41,267 nucleotides of DNA from CAZOKH01 sp964580315 (lineage in GTDB: Bacteria > Chloroflexota > Anaerolineae > Anaerolineales > Anaerolineaceae). Numbering within the stretch: the first letter of the stretch is position 1; each line of letters starts with the position of its first letter. A model generated the notes under the pieces. It did no database searches and was not told the origin of the DNA. It worked only from the letters and a program-made list of their open reading frames with translations. The stretch is taken from contig CAZOKH010000025.1 in the NCBI GenBank assembly GCA_964580315.1, positions 1 through 41,267 on the forward strand. The letters run 5' to 3'. Position numbers and translations under genes: made by a program. Of this stretch, positions 14,423 through 22,586 are shown in pieces.

Positions 14423-15967
14423 TTAGCGCTGCTGTTTGCGCAGGCGTTTCTGTTCATACAGTTTCTGGTCAGCCACTGTAACCAGTTGACCGCTGCTGAT
14501 GCCGTTTTCCGGAAAACAGGACACACCCAGGCAGGCAGAAAGATTGACTCGTTCACCGCCGGGTAACACAAATTCATGTTCATCCATCTCCAGCCGGATA
14601 TATTTTGCCACCTGATGGGCGGCGTCCTGGTCGGTTTCTGGCAGGATGAGCGCAAATTCATCGCCGCCAATACGGGCCACAAAGTCTGTGTCGCGCACAG
14701 CCTCGCGCAGAAAAACCGCCACCTGCTGCAGGGCGCTGTCGCCAGCTGGATGTCCATAGTTGTCATTAATTAACTTAAACCCGTTTAAATCCATCATTAA
14801 CATGGAAAAAACATGTTTATAACGGCTGGACCGGCGAATTTCATCAGAGAGGCGCTCGTCAAAAGCACGGCGGTTGGGCAAGGCGGTCAGGGCGTCGGTG
14901 CGCGCCTGCTGTTCAACCTGGGTATGCAGGCTGGCTTTGTCAATGGCTGTGGCAGCCTGCGCCGCCAGCAATTCCATTAACCGCAAGGTTTCCGGCAAAA
15001 CATCACCTTTTTGATTAAAAGCCACATTCATCACACCCACCACGCGCTCGTTAATCTTTAGAGGAATGCTCACCATCGATTGCCCCCACTCCTCCGGTGA
15101 ATCCTTGTAGAGTGGATGCAGTGAATAGTCAGGGATGAGGAAAATTTCACCGCTTTGTGCCACCTCGCGTGTTACCCCGTGTTCGCGCGGCAATTTCCAG
15201 CGCGTTTCGGTGCTTCCGTCTGACCACATGGCCGCTCCAAAAACGATTTGTTCCGGTTCGCAAAGATAGATATGCACATGACGGGTATTGCGAATGATGG
15301 AGATGATGTTTTTCAGGATGGCATTTAAAACTTTGGAAAGCTCGAGGCTGGAATTGACCTGCAAACTGGCTTCATACAGCGCCTCCAACTCACGGGTTGT
15401 GCGAGTGGCATGTTGAAACAGGTAAGCATTTTCAAGGGCTATGGCAGCCTGATTGGCTAAAATCTGCCCGATGGTGGTTTCTTCTTCACTGAAAGAACAA
15501 CTTTTTTGCAGGCAGGCTAATCCCATCACTCCCCACATTTGCCGTTTGCTGATGACCGGCAGCGCCAAGATCCGCATGATTTTGCGGTCATCCAGAAAGG
15601 AGCGCTCAACCACCTGCAAGTTTTCATCCCCCCGGTGTAATTCAACAATTTCGCCTTCGGTCAACCGGGCAGCAAACGACGATTGCTGCGTAAACCAGCA
15701 AATATCTGCTTCATTCAACAAAGAGTCAGAATTTCCCGGCAAAATGTATTGCCAGTGGGTCATTTCTTCCTGAATTTGAAAACAACTCCACACTTCGCGT
15801 TTGCGAACATGCAGCAATTTGGTCAGGTGATTCAGCGTGGTGCGGATCACTTCTTCAACATCCAGACAGGCGGAAATCTCAACCACTGCCTGCATGAGTT
15901 TCAGCAAACTCTTTTCACTCAGCGGTTGTTCGTCAGGTATCATACTGCCCTGCCTGGCAACACCCAT
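14423..15967 (-). CDS. GAF-GAF-GGDEF diguanylate cyclase
   Basis: A 514-residue cytoplasmic signalling protein. Two GAF sensor domains (about 15-175 and 190-345) are followed by a GGDEF domain. The active site GGDEF is intact (434-438), and the RxxD inhibitory I-site (RDTD, 425-428) sits exactly five residues before it, so it should make c-di-GMP from GTP with product inhibition. A TTG 66 bp upstream directly after the neighbouring stop is possible; the ATG at 15967 with an upstream GGCGG is preferred. It lies downstream of the rRNA-modification operon. The signal sensed by the GAF domains is unknown. The PilZ protein at 2338-2688 is a possible effector. Confidence 0.88.
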   Translation of the reverse strand: MGVARQGSMIPDEQPLSEKSLLKLMQAVVEISACLDVEEVIRTTLNHLTKLLHVRKREVWSCFQIQEEMTHWQYILPGNSDSLLNEADICWFTQQSSFAARLTEGEIVELHRGDENLQVVERSFLDDRKIMRILALPVISKRQMWGVMGLACLQKSCSFSEEETTIGQILANQAAIALENAYLFQHATRTTRELEALYEASLQVNSSLELSKVLNAILKNIISIIRNTRHVHIYLCEPEQIVFGAAMWSDGSTETRWKLPREHGVTREVAQSGEIFLIPDYSLHPLYKDSPEEWGQSMVSIPLKINERVVGVMNVAFNQKGDVLPETLRLMELLAAQAATAIDKASLHTQVEQQARTDALTALPNRRAFDERLSDEIRRSSRYKHVFSMLMMDLNGFKLINDNYGHPAGDSALQQVAVFLREAVRDTDFVARIGGDEFALILPETDQDAAHQVAKYIRLEMDEHEFVLPGGERVNLSACLGVSCFPENGISSGQLVTVADQKLYEQKRLRKQQR

Positions 15968-16035
15968 TTTTCCGCCTTTCCCAGGCTGTGCTCCCCGTGA
16001 TGTGCTCTTTTTAATATTATCGGACAAAAACAAAA

Positions 16036-17526
16036 TTAATAAACCAGCCGGCGCGGGAAAATGTTTTTCAAGCGGTCGGCCAGCACCTTGCCGCGCCCGT
16101 AACAGCGTTCCTGTTCGTCAAACACCATCACAATTTGCCCGCGTTCAAAGCTGCCTGCAGGAATTTGCATGCAGTCTTGCCCGCGCAGCCAGGCAGCCGC
16201 CTGGTCAGCGTTTAGAGTGCAGCGCCCGGCAGTGAATTGACGCGCGAAGCGCGCCGCCCACTCATGCGAGATGAGCAATCCGCCGGGCATCTGTTCTCCC
16301 ACCAGCATTCCCAAGTTCTGATAGGGCAACCCGGCAAATAGATCCAACCAGGTTTCACCAATGGCAAACACCTGTTCCTGGCGCTGCCACAGCCCCAGGC
16401 GCTGCTGCTCCAGCACATGCACCAGGTCAAAACCGTACTGGTTGTTAAACCAATTCAGCAACACGCTTTCTTCTTTACCGCGCAGGCGCGTCAGGCCGGT
16501 TTTGGGCCAATCGCGCTGCGGGGGCTGATCTTTCTCACCTTGAATATTGCCTGTTTTCCGCAGCCGGGCGGCGAAGAAACCCGCTGTGCCGTAACGGTGC
16601 GGCCACAAGCGGGCGGCGCGCTGCACAGCCGGGTCAAAATGTCTTTCACCATCTGCCTGCAGGGCAGGCTGCAAACCGGGTAGTTTGCTGTGCAGATCCT
16701 CCACCTCCACCACACCGGCAAAACGGCGCAGCACATCATCCAGCACGCCTTCATCTTCCTGCGGGGCCAGGGTGCAGGTGGAATAAACCACCTGCCCGCC
16801 GGGTTTCACAGCTTGCAGGGCACTGGCCAGCAGCGCGCTTTGCCGCTGCGCCAGGCGCACATGCTCACCATCTGATATGGGGCGCATGGGATGCGATTCG
16901 AGGCTGCGCAGCCCCTGCATGCTGCACGGGGCGTCCAGCAGCACGCGGTCAAAGGTGTCTGCATACCACATGCCGAATGACTCGCCGGGAAAACGGGTGA
17001 CGGCCGTGTTGACCGCCCCCCAGCCAGCCAGCACCAGGCGCAGCGCCGTGATGCGCCCCGCGCTGGAATCATTGCCGATCACCAGGCCGCGGTCTGCCGT
17101 GCGGCTGACCAGGTGGGTGGTCTTGCCGCCCGGCGAAGCGGCCATGTCCAACACCAGCGGGGCTTCCAAATCATCAAAATCGAACAATTCCACCGGCAGC
17201 ATCGAAGCGGCATCCTGGATGTAATACTCGCCCATGCGGTATTCCACCGTGCTGCTGATCGGCGCGGCCGCTTCGGTCACCCACCAGCCGGTGGGGCAAA
17301 ACGGCACCGGCTTCACCTGCCAGCCGTAGGCCGCCTGCCAGCGCTGCAGCGCCTCTTGGGGCTGCACCTTCAGGGGGTTGGCGCGCACAGCACTGCTCAA
17401 CGGGCGTTCCAGTTCCACCAGCAGGTCATCCAGTTCACCAGCCGGCAGCAGATTCAAATAACGCTCTGGAATGGCTGAACCGGTGGGTTTAACCGCTTGT
17501 TGGGCTATTTTTTTACTTTTTTTCAT
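16036..17526 (-). CDS. RsmF/NOL1/NOP2/Sun-family RNA m5C methyltransferase
   Basis: A 496-residue SAM-dependent methyltransferase of the RsmF type. LDMAASPGGKTTH (126-138) is SAM motif I. DAPCSMQG (Cys201) and STCTLAPQEDEG (Cys251) supply the two catalytic cysteines of m5C enzymes. The C-terminal ~150 residues match the RsmF-type extension, with a PUA-like end (GRGKVLADRLKNIFPRRLVY). RsmF methylates C1407 of 16S rRNA in E. coli. Its ATG overlaps the TGA of the upstream FmrO-type gene (ATGA), so it is translationally coupled to enzymes whose relatives methylate G1405 in the same helix. Confidence 0.88.
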   Translation of the reverse strand: MKKSKKIAQQAVKPTGSAIPERYLNLLPAGELDDLLVELERPLSSAVRANPLKVQPQEALQRWQAAYGWQVKPVPFCPTGWWVTEAAAPISSTVEYRMGEYYIQDAASMLPVELFDFDDLEAPLVLDMAASPGGKTTHLVSRTADRGLVIGNDSSAGRITALRLVLAGWGAVNTAVTRFPGESFGMWYADTFDRVLLDAPCSMQGLRSLESHPMRPISDGEHVRLAQRQSALLASALQAVKPGGQVVYSTCTLAPQEDEGVLDDVLRRFAGVVEVEDLHSKLPGLQPALQADGERHFDPAVQRAARLWPHRYGTAGFFAARLRKTGNIQGEKDQPPQRDWPKTGLTRLRGKEESVLLNWFNNQYGFDLVHVLEQQRLGLWQRQEQVFAIGETWLDLFAGLPYQNLGMLVGEQMPGGLLISHEWAARFARQFTAGRCTLNADQAAAWLRGQDCMQIPAGSFERGQIVMVFDEQERCYGRGKVLADRLKNIFPRRLVY

Positions 17527-18371
17527 TGCGGTTTCTCAATGGCAAACACCACTTCATTTTCAAATAAAATTTCTTCCACATGCCAGGGCAGGTCACCCAG
17601 GGCGCTGCGCACCAGGGCACGGCTGCCATCCAACAGTGAATGCTGCCCGCTGAGGCTGACCACCGGCAGCGACACCAGCAGCCAGTGGACTTTCAAAGCC
17701 TGCCAGAAGGGACGGTTGCAGCCGCGCTGGCGCTGTTCAAAGCGGTGTGCCTCTTTGAAGAAGAAAGCCACATCCGCCTGCACTTCGGGCGGCTGCACCA
17801 GCACATCACGCACTTCGGCCAGCGGCGCCAAACCTAGCAGTGATAAGAAGCGGTTAATCAGGTCAACACGCGGCCGGTGAATATCATAAGCATGATAGCG
17901 CGTCTCCTGCGGCAGGCCCATCCACGGCAGCCCAAAGGGATGCAGCCCGCAAGCCGCATCCAGCACCGTTTGCGGCTGCCCGGTGACGGCAAACAGGCGC
18001 GGGTAGAACATCTCCAGCAGGGGTTGGCGCTCGCGGGTTGAGGCATGCGCCTGCAAAATGACCGTGCAAACCGCCCGAACGGCATCCATTTCTCCGCTGG
18101 CAAATGCCCGGTCAAGTTCCATCCCAACCTGTTCATAATCAGGGTCGCCCAGGTAGGGCGCCATCACATTGTGCAATTTTTGGCGCACAGCCTTGAGAGC
18201 CGCTTTTTCGTTGCGTCCAAGCAACAATTCTCTCTCCAACAGGTCGCGCACAGTTTCGGGGGGAATACCCAGATCGCGGTACTTGCGTGAGTTCAACACT
18301 GCGCGAATCAACGGCTGCACAGCCGGATTTGGAAGCGAAGAATCATTGGATGATTTGACCTTACGCGCCAC
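17523..18371 (-). CDS. FmrO-family (Arm/Rmt-like) rRNA methyltransferase, divergent paralog
   Basis: A 282-residue protein of the FmrO/Arm/Rmt family, which makes m7G1405 in 16S rRNA in aminoglycoside producers and resistant pathogens. Family blocks present are HASTRERQP (109-117) and the SAM motif LDAACGLHP (137-145). Two blocks differ from the canonical form: LLKTLPCLE is replaced by FFFKEAHRFEQ, and SFPxRSLGGR by SLPVVSLSGQ (234-243). It may therefore have changed specificity or act as a partner of the neighbouring paralog. The GTG start has AGGAGA 6 nt upstream and lies 10 bp after the preceding gene. Confidence 0.75.
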   Translation of the reverse strand: MARKVKSSNDSSLPNPAVQPLIRAVLNSRKYRDLGIPPETVRDLLERELLLGRNEKAALKAVRQKLHNVMAPYLGDPDYEQVGMELDRAFASGEMDAVRAVCTVILQAHASTRERQPLLEMFYPRLFAVTGQPQTVLDAACGLHPFGLPWMGLPQETRYHAYDIHRPRVDLINRFLSLLGLAPLAEVRDVLVQPPEVQADVAFFFKEAHRFEQRQRGCNRPFWQALKVHWLLVSLPVVSLSGQHSLLDGSRALVRSALGDLPWHVEEILFENEVVFAIEKPQ

Positions 18372-18381
18372 GGTTCTCTCC

Positions 18382-19188
18382 TCAACGGCTGATCAGAAAC
18401 GCCAGTTCGCTGGCAAATTCAAAGCGCTGCACCTGCCAGTTTTTCCCGGCAACCAGGTCGTTAAAATGGCGTTCGTAATTCTGCGGCATTCCTTTGGCGC
18501 GCCCGCCCAGGCTGCGCGCCGGGAAAGACACCAGGATGTGCGGGCCGGGAATGGCATCCAAAAGGCGCACGCCGATCTCTTTATCCAATTGCTCCAGACA
18601 GGGCAGGGTTTTCAGCAGCAGGGTCACCTGCGCCTGCGGAAAGGCGGTTTGCTCCACCAGGTTGCATTCAAAGGCCTTGCCGTTCACACCTGCATGCGCG
18701 AAAAAGTGATTGACCACCCGCACCAGGTCGGCATAGACGTCGCAGGACGTATATTCCACATCCTTCGCCAGCGGCATCCACGGCAGCGCCAGCGGGTTCA
18801 GCCCGCACGCCAGGTCGAGCACCGAGCGCAGCGGTGCCAGCCCGCCCAACGTCACGTTGAAAAATTCTTCCACAATCGGCAGGCGTTCGCGAGTCGAGGC
18901 GTGCAGCGCCATGCTGTCACGGCAAAAAGCGTGCAGGCTTTCATCCTGCCAGTCTGAGCCTAATTTTTGAATCTCACCAATGAAATTTTCGGGGCGCAAA
19001 CCAGCCGGCAAATAGGCGCCGCCCACCTGGTGCAGCTTGCTGCGCACAGCTTTGACCGCCTCTTTCAGGCTGCGGTTTTTGGGCAATTCGCGCTGCGCCA
19101 CCCAGCGCACCAGTTCCAGGTTCAACGTGCGGTAATCACTGCCCGCACGCACAGCATTAACCAGGTCGTCCAGTGAATAAGCCGTCAT
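18382..19188 (-). CDS. FmrO-family (Arm/Rmt-like) 16S rRNA m7G methyltransferase
   Basis: A 268-residue protein with all hallmark blocks of the FmrO/Arm/Rmt family: HASTRERLP (96-104), LDLACGLNPLALPWM (124-138), LLKTLPCLEQ (191-200) and SFPARSLGGRAKGM (221-234). The conserved motifs predict methylation of G1405 N7 in helix 44 of 16S rRNA, which would block 4,6-disubstituted deoxystreptamine aminoglycosides. Its ATG overlaps the stop of the TGT-like gene (ATGA). No antibiotic biosynthesis genes are in view, so it looks like housekeeping or intrinsic-resistance modification, not self-protection of a producer. Confidence 0.82.
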   Translation of the reverse strand: MTAYSLDDLVNAVRAGSDYRTLNLELVRWVAQRELPKNRSLKEAVKAVRSKLHQVGGAYLPAGLRPENFIGEIQKLGSDWQDESLHAFCRDSMALHASTRERLPIVEEFFNVTLGGLAPLRSVLDLACGLNPLALPWMPLAKDVEYTSCDVYADLVRVVNHFFAHAGVNGKAFECNLVEQTAFPQAQVTLLLKTLPCLEQLDKEIGVRLLDAIPGPHILVSFPARSLGGRAKGMPQNYERHFNDLVAGKNWQVQRFEFASELAFLISR

Positions 19189-20300
19189 GCGGCAACCTGC
19201 CGGCGCAGCAATTCGGTCAGGATGGTCATAAAGCGCAGGTTATGCAGGGTCGCCAGACGTTGAAACAGCCCGTCTTGCCGTTTGAACACGTGGTGCAAAA
19301 AACCCAGCGACAGGCGGCTGCACACCGGGCAGTCGCACAGGGGCGAAACCGGCCCGTCCTGGCGAATGTGGCGCTCGTCTTCAATGTAACAATAGCGCAG
19401 CCACTTGCCGTCTTCCGGGAGCCTGTCTCCTTCAAAATGAAACACATACAGGCGGCCGTGACGCGCGTCGCGGGTGGGCATGGCGCTGTCAAAAATGCCG
19501 TAGCCCAGCCGCCAACAAGCCTGCACGTTGCGCGGGTGTCCCACACCCAGGGCGTGCATGGCAAACTGCGCCGGGATCAACTCGCGGGTGTAACCCAAAA
19601 TATCTTCCAGCAGGTTGCCCTCGCCGTCCAGCGGCCAGCCGCCAAAGCCAAAACCGTCAAAACCAATCTCCAGCAGGGCATCGGCGCACTCTTTGCGCAG
19701 GCTGCGCTCACCGCCGCCCTGCACCACGGCAAACAGGCGCGGTTTCTGGCCGGCCTCCAGCTTTTTTTGCGCAACCAGGCGGTCAAATTCTGCCCGGCTG
19801 CGGCGCGCCCAGTCAATGGTGCGGCGCACCGACAGGCGCTGCTCACTGAGCGAGTTTTCAGCATGTGTGCAGTCATCCAGGCAAATCACCACATCTGAAC
19901 CGTAGCCAATTTGAAGCTGCACACTTTTTTCCGGCGTCAGTTGATACTTGCGCGCCGCCCCCTCTGGCTGAAAGGTGAGTCCCCTGTCATTGATCGAACC
20001 AAATTTTGGGTTTTGCCGGATGAGCGAATAAGCCTGAAAACCACCTGAATCGGTGAAAATGGGACCGCGCCAGCCGCTCATGCGGTGCAGCCCGCCCAGC
20101 GACTGGATGGTGGATGAACCCGGGTGCTGCATCAGGTGAAAGGTGTTCATCACCACCCCTTCAACGCCCACATTCTCCAGGTCGGCGGGGTCGGCGGTGC
20201 GCACAAAGCCAAACGTGGCATCGGGCAAATAGACAGGGAACCGCAGTTTGCCGTGCAACAGGTCTAAAAAAGTTGTTGGTTGGTTTCGCAAATCAGTCAT
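19185..20300 (-). CDS. Divergent tRNA-guanine transglycosylase family protein
   Basis: A 371-residue TIM-barrel base-exchange enzyme related to bacterial TGT. Catalytic elements are kept: Asp84 in FTDSGGFQ, nucleophile Asp271 in IFDSAMPTR, VVQGG, and the zinc site Cys322, Cys324, Cys327 and His353 with the usual 26-residue spacing. Differences from standard TGT are notable: the pocket loop normally reading GGL(A/S)VGE is GGWPLDGEG, and PTRNGRNG is PTRDARHG. It may act on another base or RNA. No queA or queF is nearby. It is first in the operon with two FmrO-type enzymes and an RsmF. The ATG at 20300 is chosen; a GTG 3 nt upstream is equally possible. Transcription may start at the start codon. 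Confidence 0.78.
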   Translation of the reverse strand: MTDLRNQPTTFLDLLHGKLRFPVYLPDATFGFVRTADPADLENVGVEGVVMNTFHLMQHPGSSTIQSLGGLHRMSGWRGPIFTDSGGFQAYSLIRQNPKFGSINDRGLTFQPEGAARKYQLTPEKSVQLQIGYGSDVVICLDDCTHAENSLSEQRLSVRRTIDWARRSRAEFDRLVAQKKLEAGQKPRLFAVVQGGGERSLRKECADALLEIGFDGFGFGGWPLDGEGNLLEDILGYTRELIPAQFAMHALGVGHPRNVQACWRLGYGIFDSAMPTRDARHGRLYVFHFEGDRLPEDGKWLRYCYIEDERHIRQDGPVSPLCDCPVCSRLSLGFLHHVFKRQDGLFQRLATLHNLRFMTILTELLRRQVAA

Positions 20301-20308
20301 CACTATTC

Positions 20309-20339
20309 ATTATAAGGCAAAAGAATTGCTGCCATTCAA
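20309..20339 (-). promoter_or_regulatory. Candidate promoter of the RNA-modification operon
   Basis: On the minus strand: TTGAAT (20339-20334), a 19-bp spacer and consensus TATAAT (20314-20309). The -10 ends 5-8 nt before the GTG/ATG, so the mRNA would have essentially no leader. The spacer is slightly long. Confidence 0.42.
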
Positions 20340-20388
20340 TTCAACTGGCGCAGCCCTGATGGATTTTTTCAGCGGGTGTGCTTAATCC

Positions 20389-20425
20389 AAAAACCAGCCT
20401 GCTTCATTAAAAGCCGCTGGTTTTT
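20389..20425 (-). terminator. Terminator after the DUF5320 gene
   Basis: AAAAACCAGC (20389-20398) pairs with GCTGGTTTTT (20416-20425). The stem has T-runs on both sides and lies between the DUF5320 stop and the promoter of the next minus-strand operon. Confidence 0.6.
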
Positions 20426-20447
20426 AGAGGTTAATGGGTGAATAATG

Positions 20448-20741
20448 TTATTCGGTTTTATCGCCGCCGCTCAGGATTTTATTAATCCACTCGATCTGAC
20501 TTTGCAGCCAGCCTTTGCGTTGTTCCAGGAAGGTTTTATCCTGCGTTTCAGAGACAGGATAGGGCTGGAAAAATCCTCCGCCGCCCCTACCCCTTCCCCA
20601 CCAACCGCGCCGCCGGCCCATTCCCAGGCCAAAGCCGATTTGATTGGAAGAATAATCTGAAGGCACCTGACCGCTGCAAGGTCCCATACGTCGACCTGTT
20701 GGTCCCATACCGGCGGGACCAGATCCGTCCATTCTTGGCAT
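20448..20741 (-). CDS. DUF5320 family protein
   Basis: A 97-residue protein with the DUF5320 signature: an N-terminal MPRMDGSGPAGMGPTGRR block rich in Gly, Pro and Met with a following Cys, a Gly/Arg/Trp-rich middle, and a C-terminal helix (LEQRKGWLQSQIEWINKIL). Such proteins typically sit beside NifX-like and Mrp/MinD-type genes in anaerobes; the function is unknown. AAGGAG lies 6 nt before the ATG. It is 23 bp downstream of padR and likely co-transcribed, in opposite orientation to the Fe-S operon. Confidence 0.85.
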   Translation of the reverse strand: MPRMDGSGPAGMGPTGRRMGPCSGQVPSDYSSNQIGFGLGMGRRRGWWGRGRGGGGFFQPYPVSETQDKTFLEQRKGWLQSQIEWINKILSGGDKTE

Positions 20742-20764
20742 TTTATGCTCCTTTTTAAGAATCC

Positions 20765-21139
20765 TTATGCCCGCCCCAACAGGTGGGCAACCAGTTTATT
20801 CGCTTTTTCAAGCTCGTTTTGCCATCTTTCCAATGTATCTTGTCCCAGGAGAGTAAGCCGGTAAGTGCGCCGAGGCGGCCCCTGGGTTTGTTCGCTGTCC
20901 AGGCTGGATGTGACCCACTGCAAATCTTCAAATTCGCGCAGCGTGCGGTACACCACACTGGGATGGATGCTGCCCAGTCCCAATCCTTCCAATTCGGTTA
21001 AAAGATTGTAGGCGTGGCCGTCATGTTCACTGAGCAGGTGCAACAGCGCAGGCTCCAGCAGAGAGACAATCAATGGAGTATGTCGTTGTCCATTTGTGGC
21101 CTGCCCCCCCAGCGCCCATCCTCTTCTATGTCTTGGCAT
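20765..21139 (-). CDS. PadR family transcriptional regulator
   Basis: A 124-residue winged-helix regulator: LLEPALLHLLSEHDGHAYNLLTELE (helices 1-2), SIHPSVVYRTLREFEDLQWV (recognition helix and wing) and YRLTLLGQDTLERW at the C-terminal dimer helix. PadR proteins usually repress divergent operons in response to a ligand. AGGAG precedes the ATG by 6 nt. The 219-bp gap to the divergent NifX-like gene contains three ATACTAT motifs, one covering a -10 box, which are likely operators. Confidence 0.88.
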   Translation of the reverse strand: MPRHRRGWALGGQATNGQRHTPLIVSLLEPALLHLLSEHDGHAYNLLTELEGLGLGSIHPSVVYRTLREFEDLQWVTSSLDSEQTQGPPRRTYRLTLLGQDTLERWQNELEKANKLVAHLLGRA

Positions 21140-21197
21140 GAAACGCTCCTGTTCGCTTATTACGTATTGATTATAGCAAACTATTCTATTAAATACA

Positions 21198-21289
21198 ATA
21201 GTATATTAGATAATAGATGTGAGAATTAAAACGAAATTTCAAAACCGGGCACATTTTCATACTATTATTTATGGAATCTATACTATAAT
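21198..21289. promoter_or_regulatory. Divergent control region with three ATACTAT motifs and a -10 box
   Basis: ATACTAT occurs at 21259-21265 and 21280-21286 on the plus strand, 21 bp (two helical turns) apart, and at 21198-21204 on the minus strand as part of ACTATT-11-AATAGT (21180-21202). The last plus-strand copy overlaps a consensus TATAAT (21284-21289) that would serve the NifX-like gene, so occupancy would repress it. The -35 is weak. Confidence 0.5.
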
Positions 21290-21358
21290 TTTGGGAAGCT
21301 GTATGCTTTATAAAAAACCAGAAAAGAAGAATTTATTAATACTTTCCAGGAGATCGTC

Positions 21359-21697
21359 ATGAATATTTTAATAACCGTTCAAGATTCCAACCTTAACAGC
21401 AATATTGACCCGAGATTTGGGAGAACCCCCTGGTTCATCAAGGTTAACACCGAAACCAGAGAATGGGAAGCCATCACCAATACCGCTGTACATCAATCAG
21501 GCGGGGCAGGAGTAAGTGCCGCCCAATTTGCCGTAGATCAAAAAGCGCAGGCTGTCATCAGCGGCGATTTCGGCCCCAATGCCTCGGCAGTTTTGAAAAC
21601 GGGATCCATTAGAATGTTCAAATTTTCTCCTGATGTTCTGACCGGTGAAGATGCCTTAAACAAATTCCTTCAGGGCTTGCTGGAAGAATTTGCATAA
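21359..21697 (+). CDS. NifX/NifB-C-like (dinitrogenase iron-molybdenum cofactor family) protein
   Basis: A 112-residue single-domain protein of the Fe-Mo-cofactor biosynthesis family (RNase H-like fold). Typical features are the start MNILITVQD, the DPRFGRTPWFIKV block, the GGAGVSAAQFAVDQ segment and AVISGDFGPNASAVL. In nitrogenase systems such domains bind cofactor intermediates, but no nif genes are here. With the downstream ATPases it probably carries or senses an iron-sulfur species. AGGAGA lies 5 nt before the ATG. First gene of a five-gene operon. Confidence 0.86.
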   Translation: MNILITVQDSNLNSNIDPRFGRTPWFIKVNTETREWEAITNTAVHQSGGAGVSAAQFAVDQKAQAVISGDFGPNASAVLKTGSIRMFKFSPDVLTGEDALNKFLQGLLEEFA

Positions 21698-21704
21698 AAC
21701 AGCC

Positions 21705-22586
21705 ATGAAACCCTTCAAAACACTCCGCATCGCGGTGGCCAGCGGCAAAGGTGGAACTGGAAAAACTACTATTGCTGCCAGCCTGGCATTGAGCCTTGCC
21801 GGGCAAAACCCGGTCAATTTTTTGGATTGTGACGTCGAAGCGCCCAACGCCCACCTGCTGCTTAACCCGCAACTCAATTTGCAAAAAGCAGCCGTAACGT
21901 TGATTCCAGAAGTGCTGCCCGAAAAATGCGACCTGTGCGGCAAATGTGTTGAAGTTTGTCAGTTTCACGCCCTGGCAAAAATTGGAAAAACCATCCTGGT
22001 CTTTCCCCAGTTGTGTCACGGCTGCGGAAGCTGTACCTGGAACTGCCCGCAGGAAGCCATTCGCGAAAAGGAACACCCCATTGGCGAATTGCAGGCCGGC
22101 AGCGCGCAATCGGGAGCCATTCATTTTGCCCGGGGTCTATTAACCATTGCCGAACCCATGTCCACCCCGATCATCCGCCAGCTAAAAAAATGGCCGGTAC
22201 TGCTAGATGATACCGTCACCATCCTGGACTCGCCGCCGGGAGCATCCTGCCCGGTGGTCGAAACCCTGCGCGGGGTTGATTTTGCCATCCTGGTCACTGA
22301 GCCCACCCCCTTTGGTCTGCACGACCTGAAACAAATCATCGGCATTCTGAATGATTTGAAAATTCCATCAGGGGTCGTCATCAACCGCGACGGCATTGGC
22401 GAACCGGTTGTTGAAGAATACCTTCGAGATAAAGACATTCCCATTCTCATGCGCGTTCCTTTCTCACAAACTTATGCTGCCGGAATTGCCGCCGGCAAAA
22501 ACCTGGTGGAGATCGAACCAGGTCTGAAACAGCATTTCCTGCAAATGTACGATGCGATTGAACAAACCACGGGAGGAGTTGAATGA
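21705..22586 (+). CDS. MinD/Mrp-type P-loop ATPase with inserted 2[4Fe-4S] ferredoxin domain (first of two)
   Basis: A 293-residue ATPase. The deviant Walker A GKGGTGKT (14-21) and FLDCDVEAPN mark the MinD/Mrp/NBP35 class. A bacterial ferredoxin module is inserted with Cys75-78-81-85 and Cys104-107-110-114, two [4Fe-4S] motifs. Walker B is LDSPPGASCP. The ATG is used; a TTG 15 bp upstream overlapping the previous gene is less likely. Proteins of this class are widespread in anaerobes beside NifX-like and DUF5320 genes. They may couple ATP hydrolysis to Fe-S transfer or electron flow, but function is undefined. Its stop overlaps the next gene (ATGA). Confidence 0.87.
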   Translation: MKPFKTLRIAVASGKGGTGKTTIAASLALSLAGQNPVNFLDCDVEAPNAHLLLNPQLNLQKAAVTLIPEVLPEKCDLCGKCVEVCQFHALAKIGKTILVFPQLCHGCGSCTWNCPQEAIREKEHPIGELQAGSAQSGAIHFARGLLTIAEPMSTPIIRQLKKWPVLLDDTVTILDSPPGASCPVVETLRGVDFAILVTEPTPFGLHDLKQIIGILNDLKIPSGVVINRDGIGEPVVEEYLRDKDIPILMRVPFSQTYAAGIAAGKNLVEIEPGLKQHFLQMYDAIEQTTGGVE

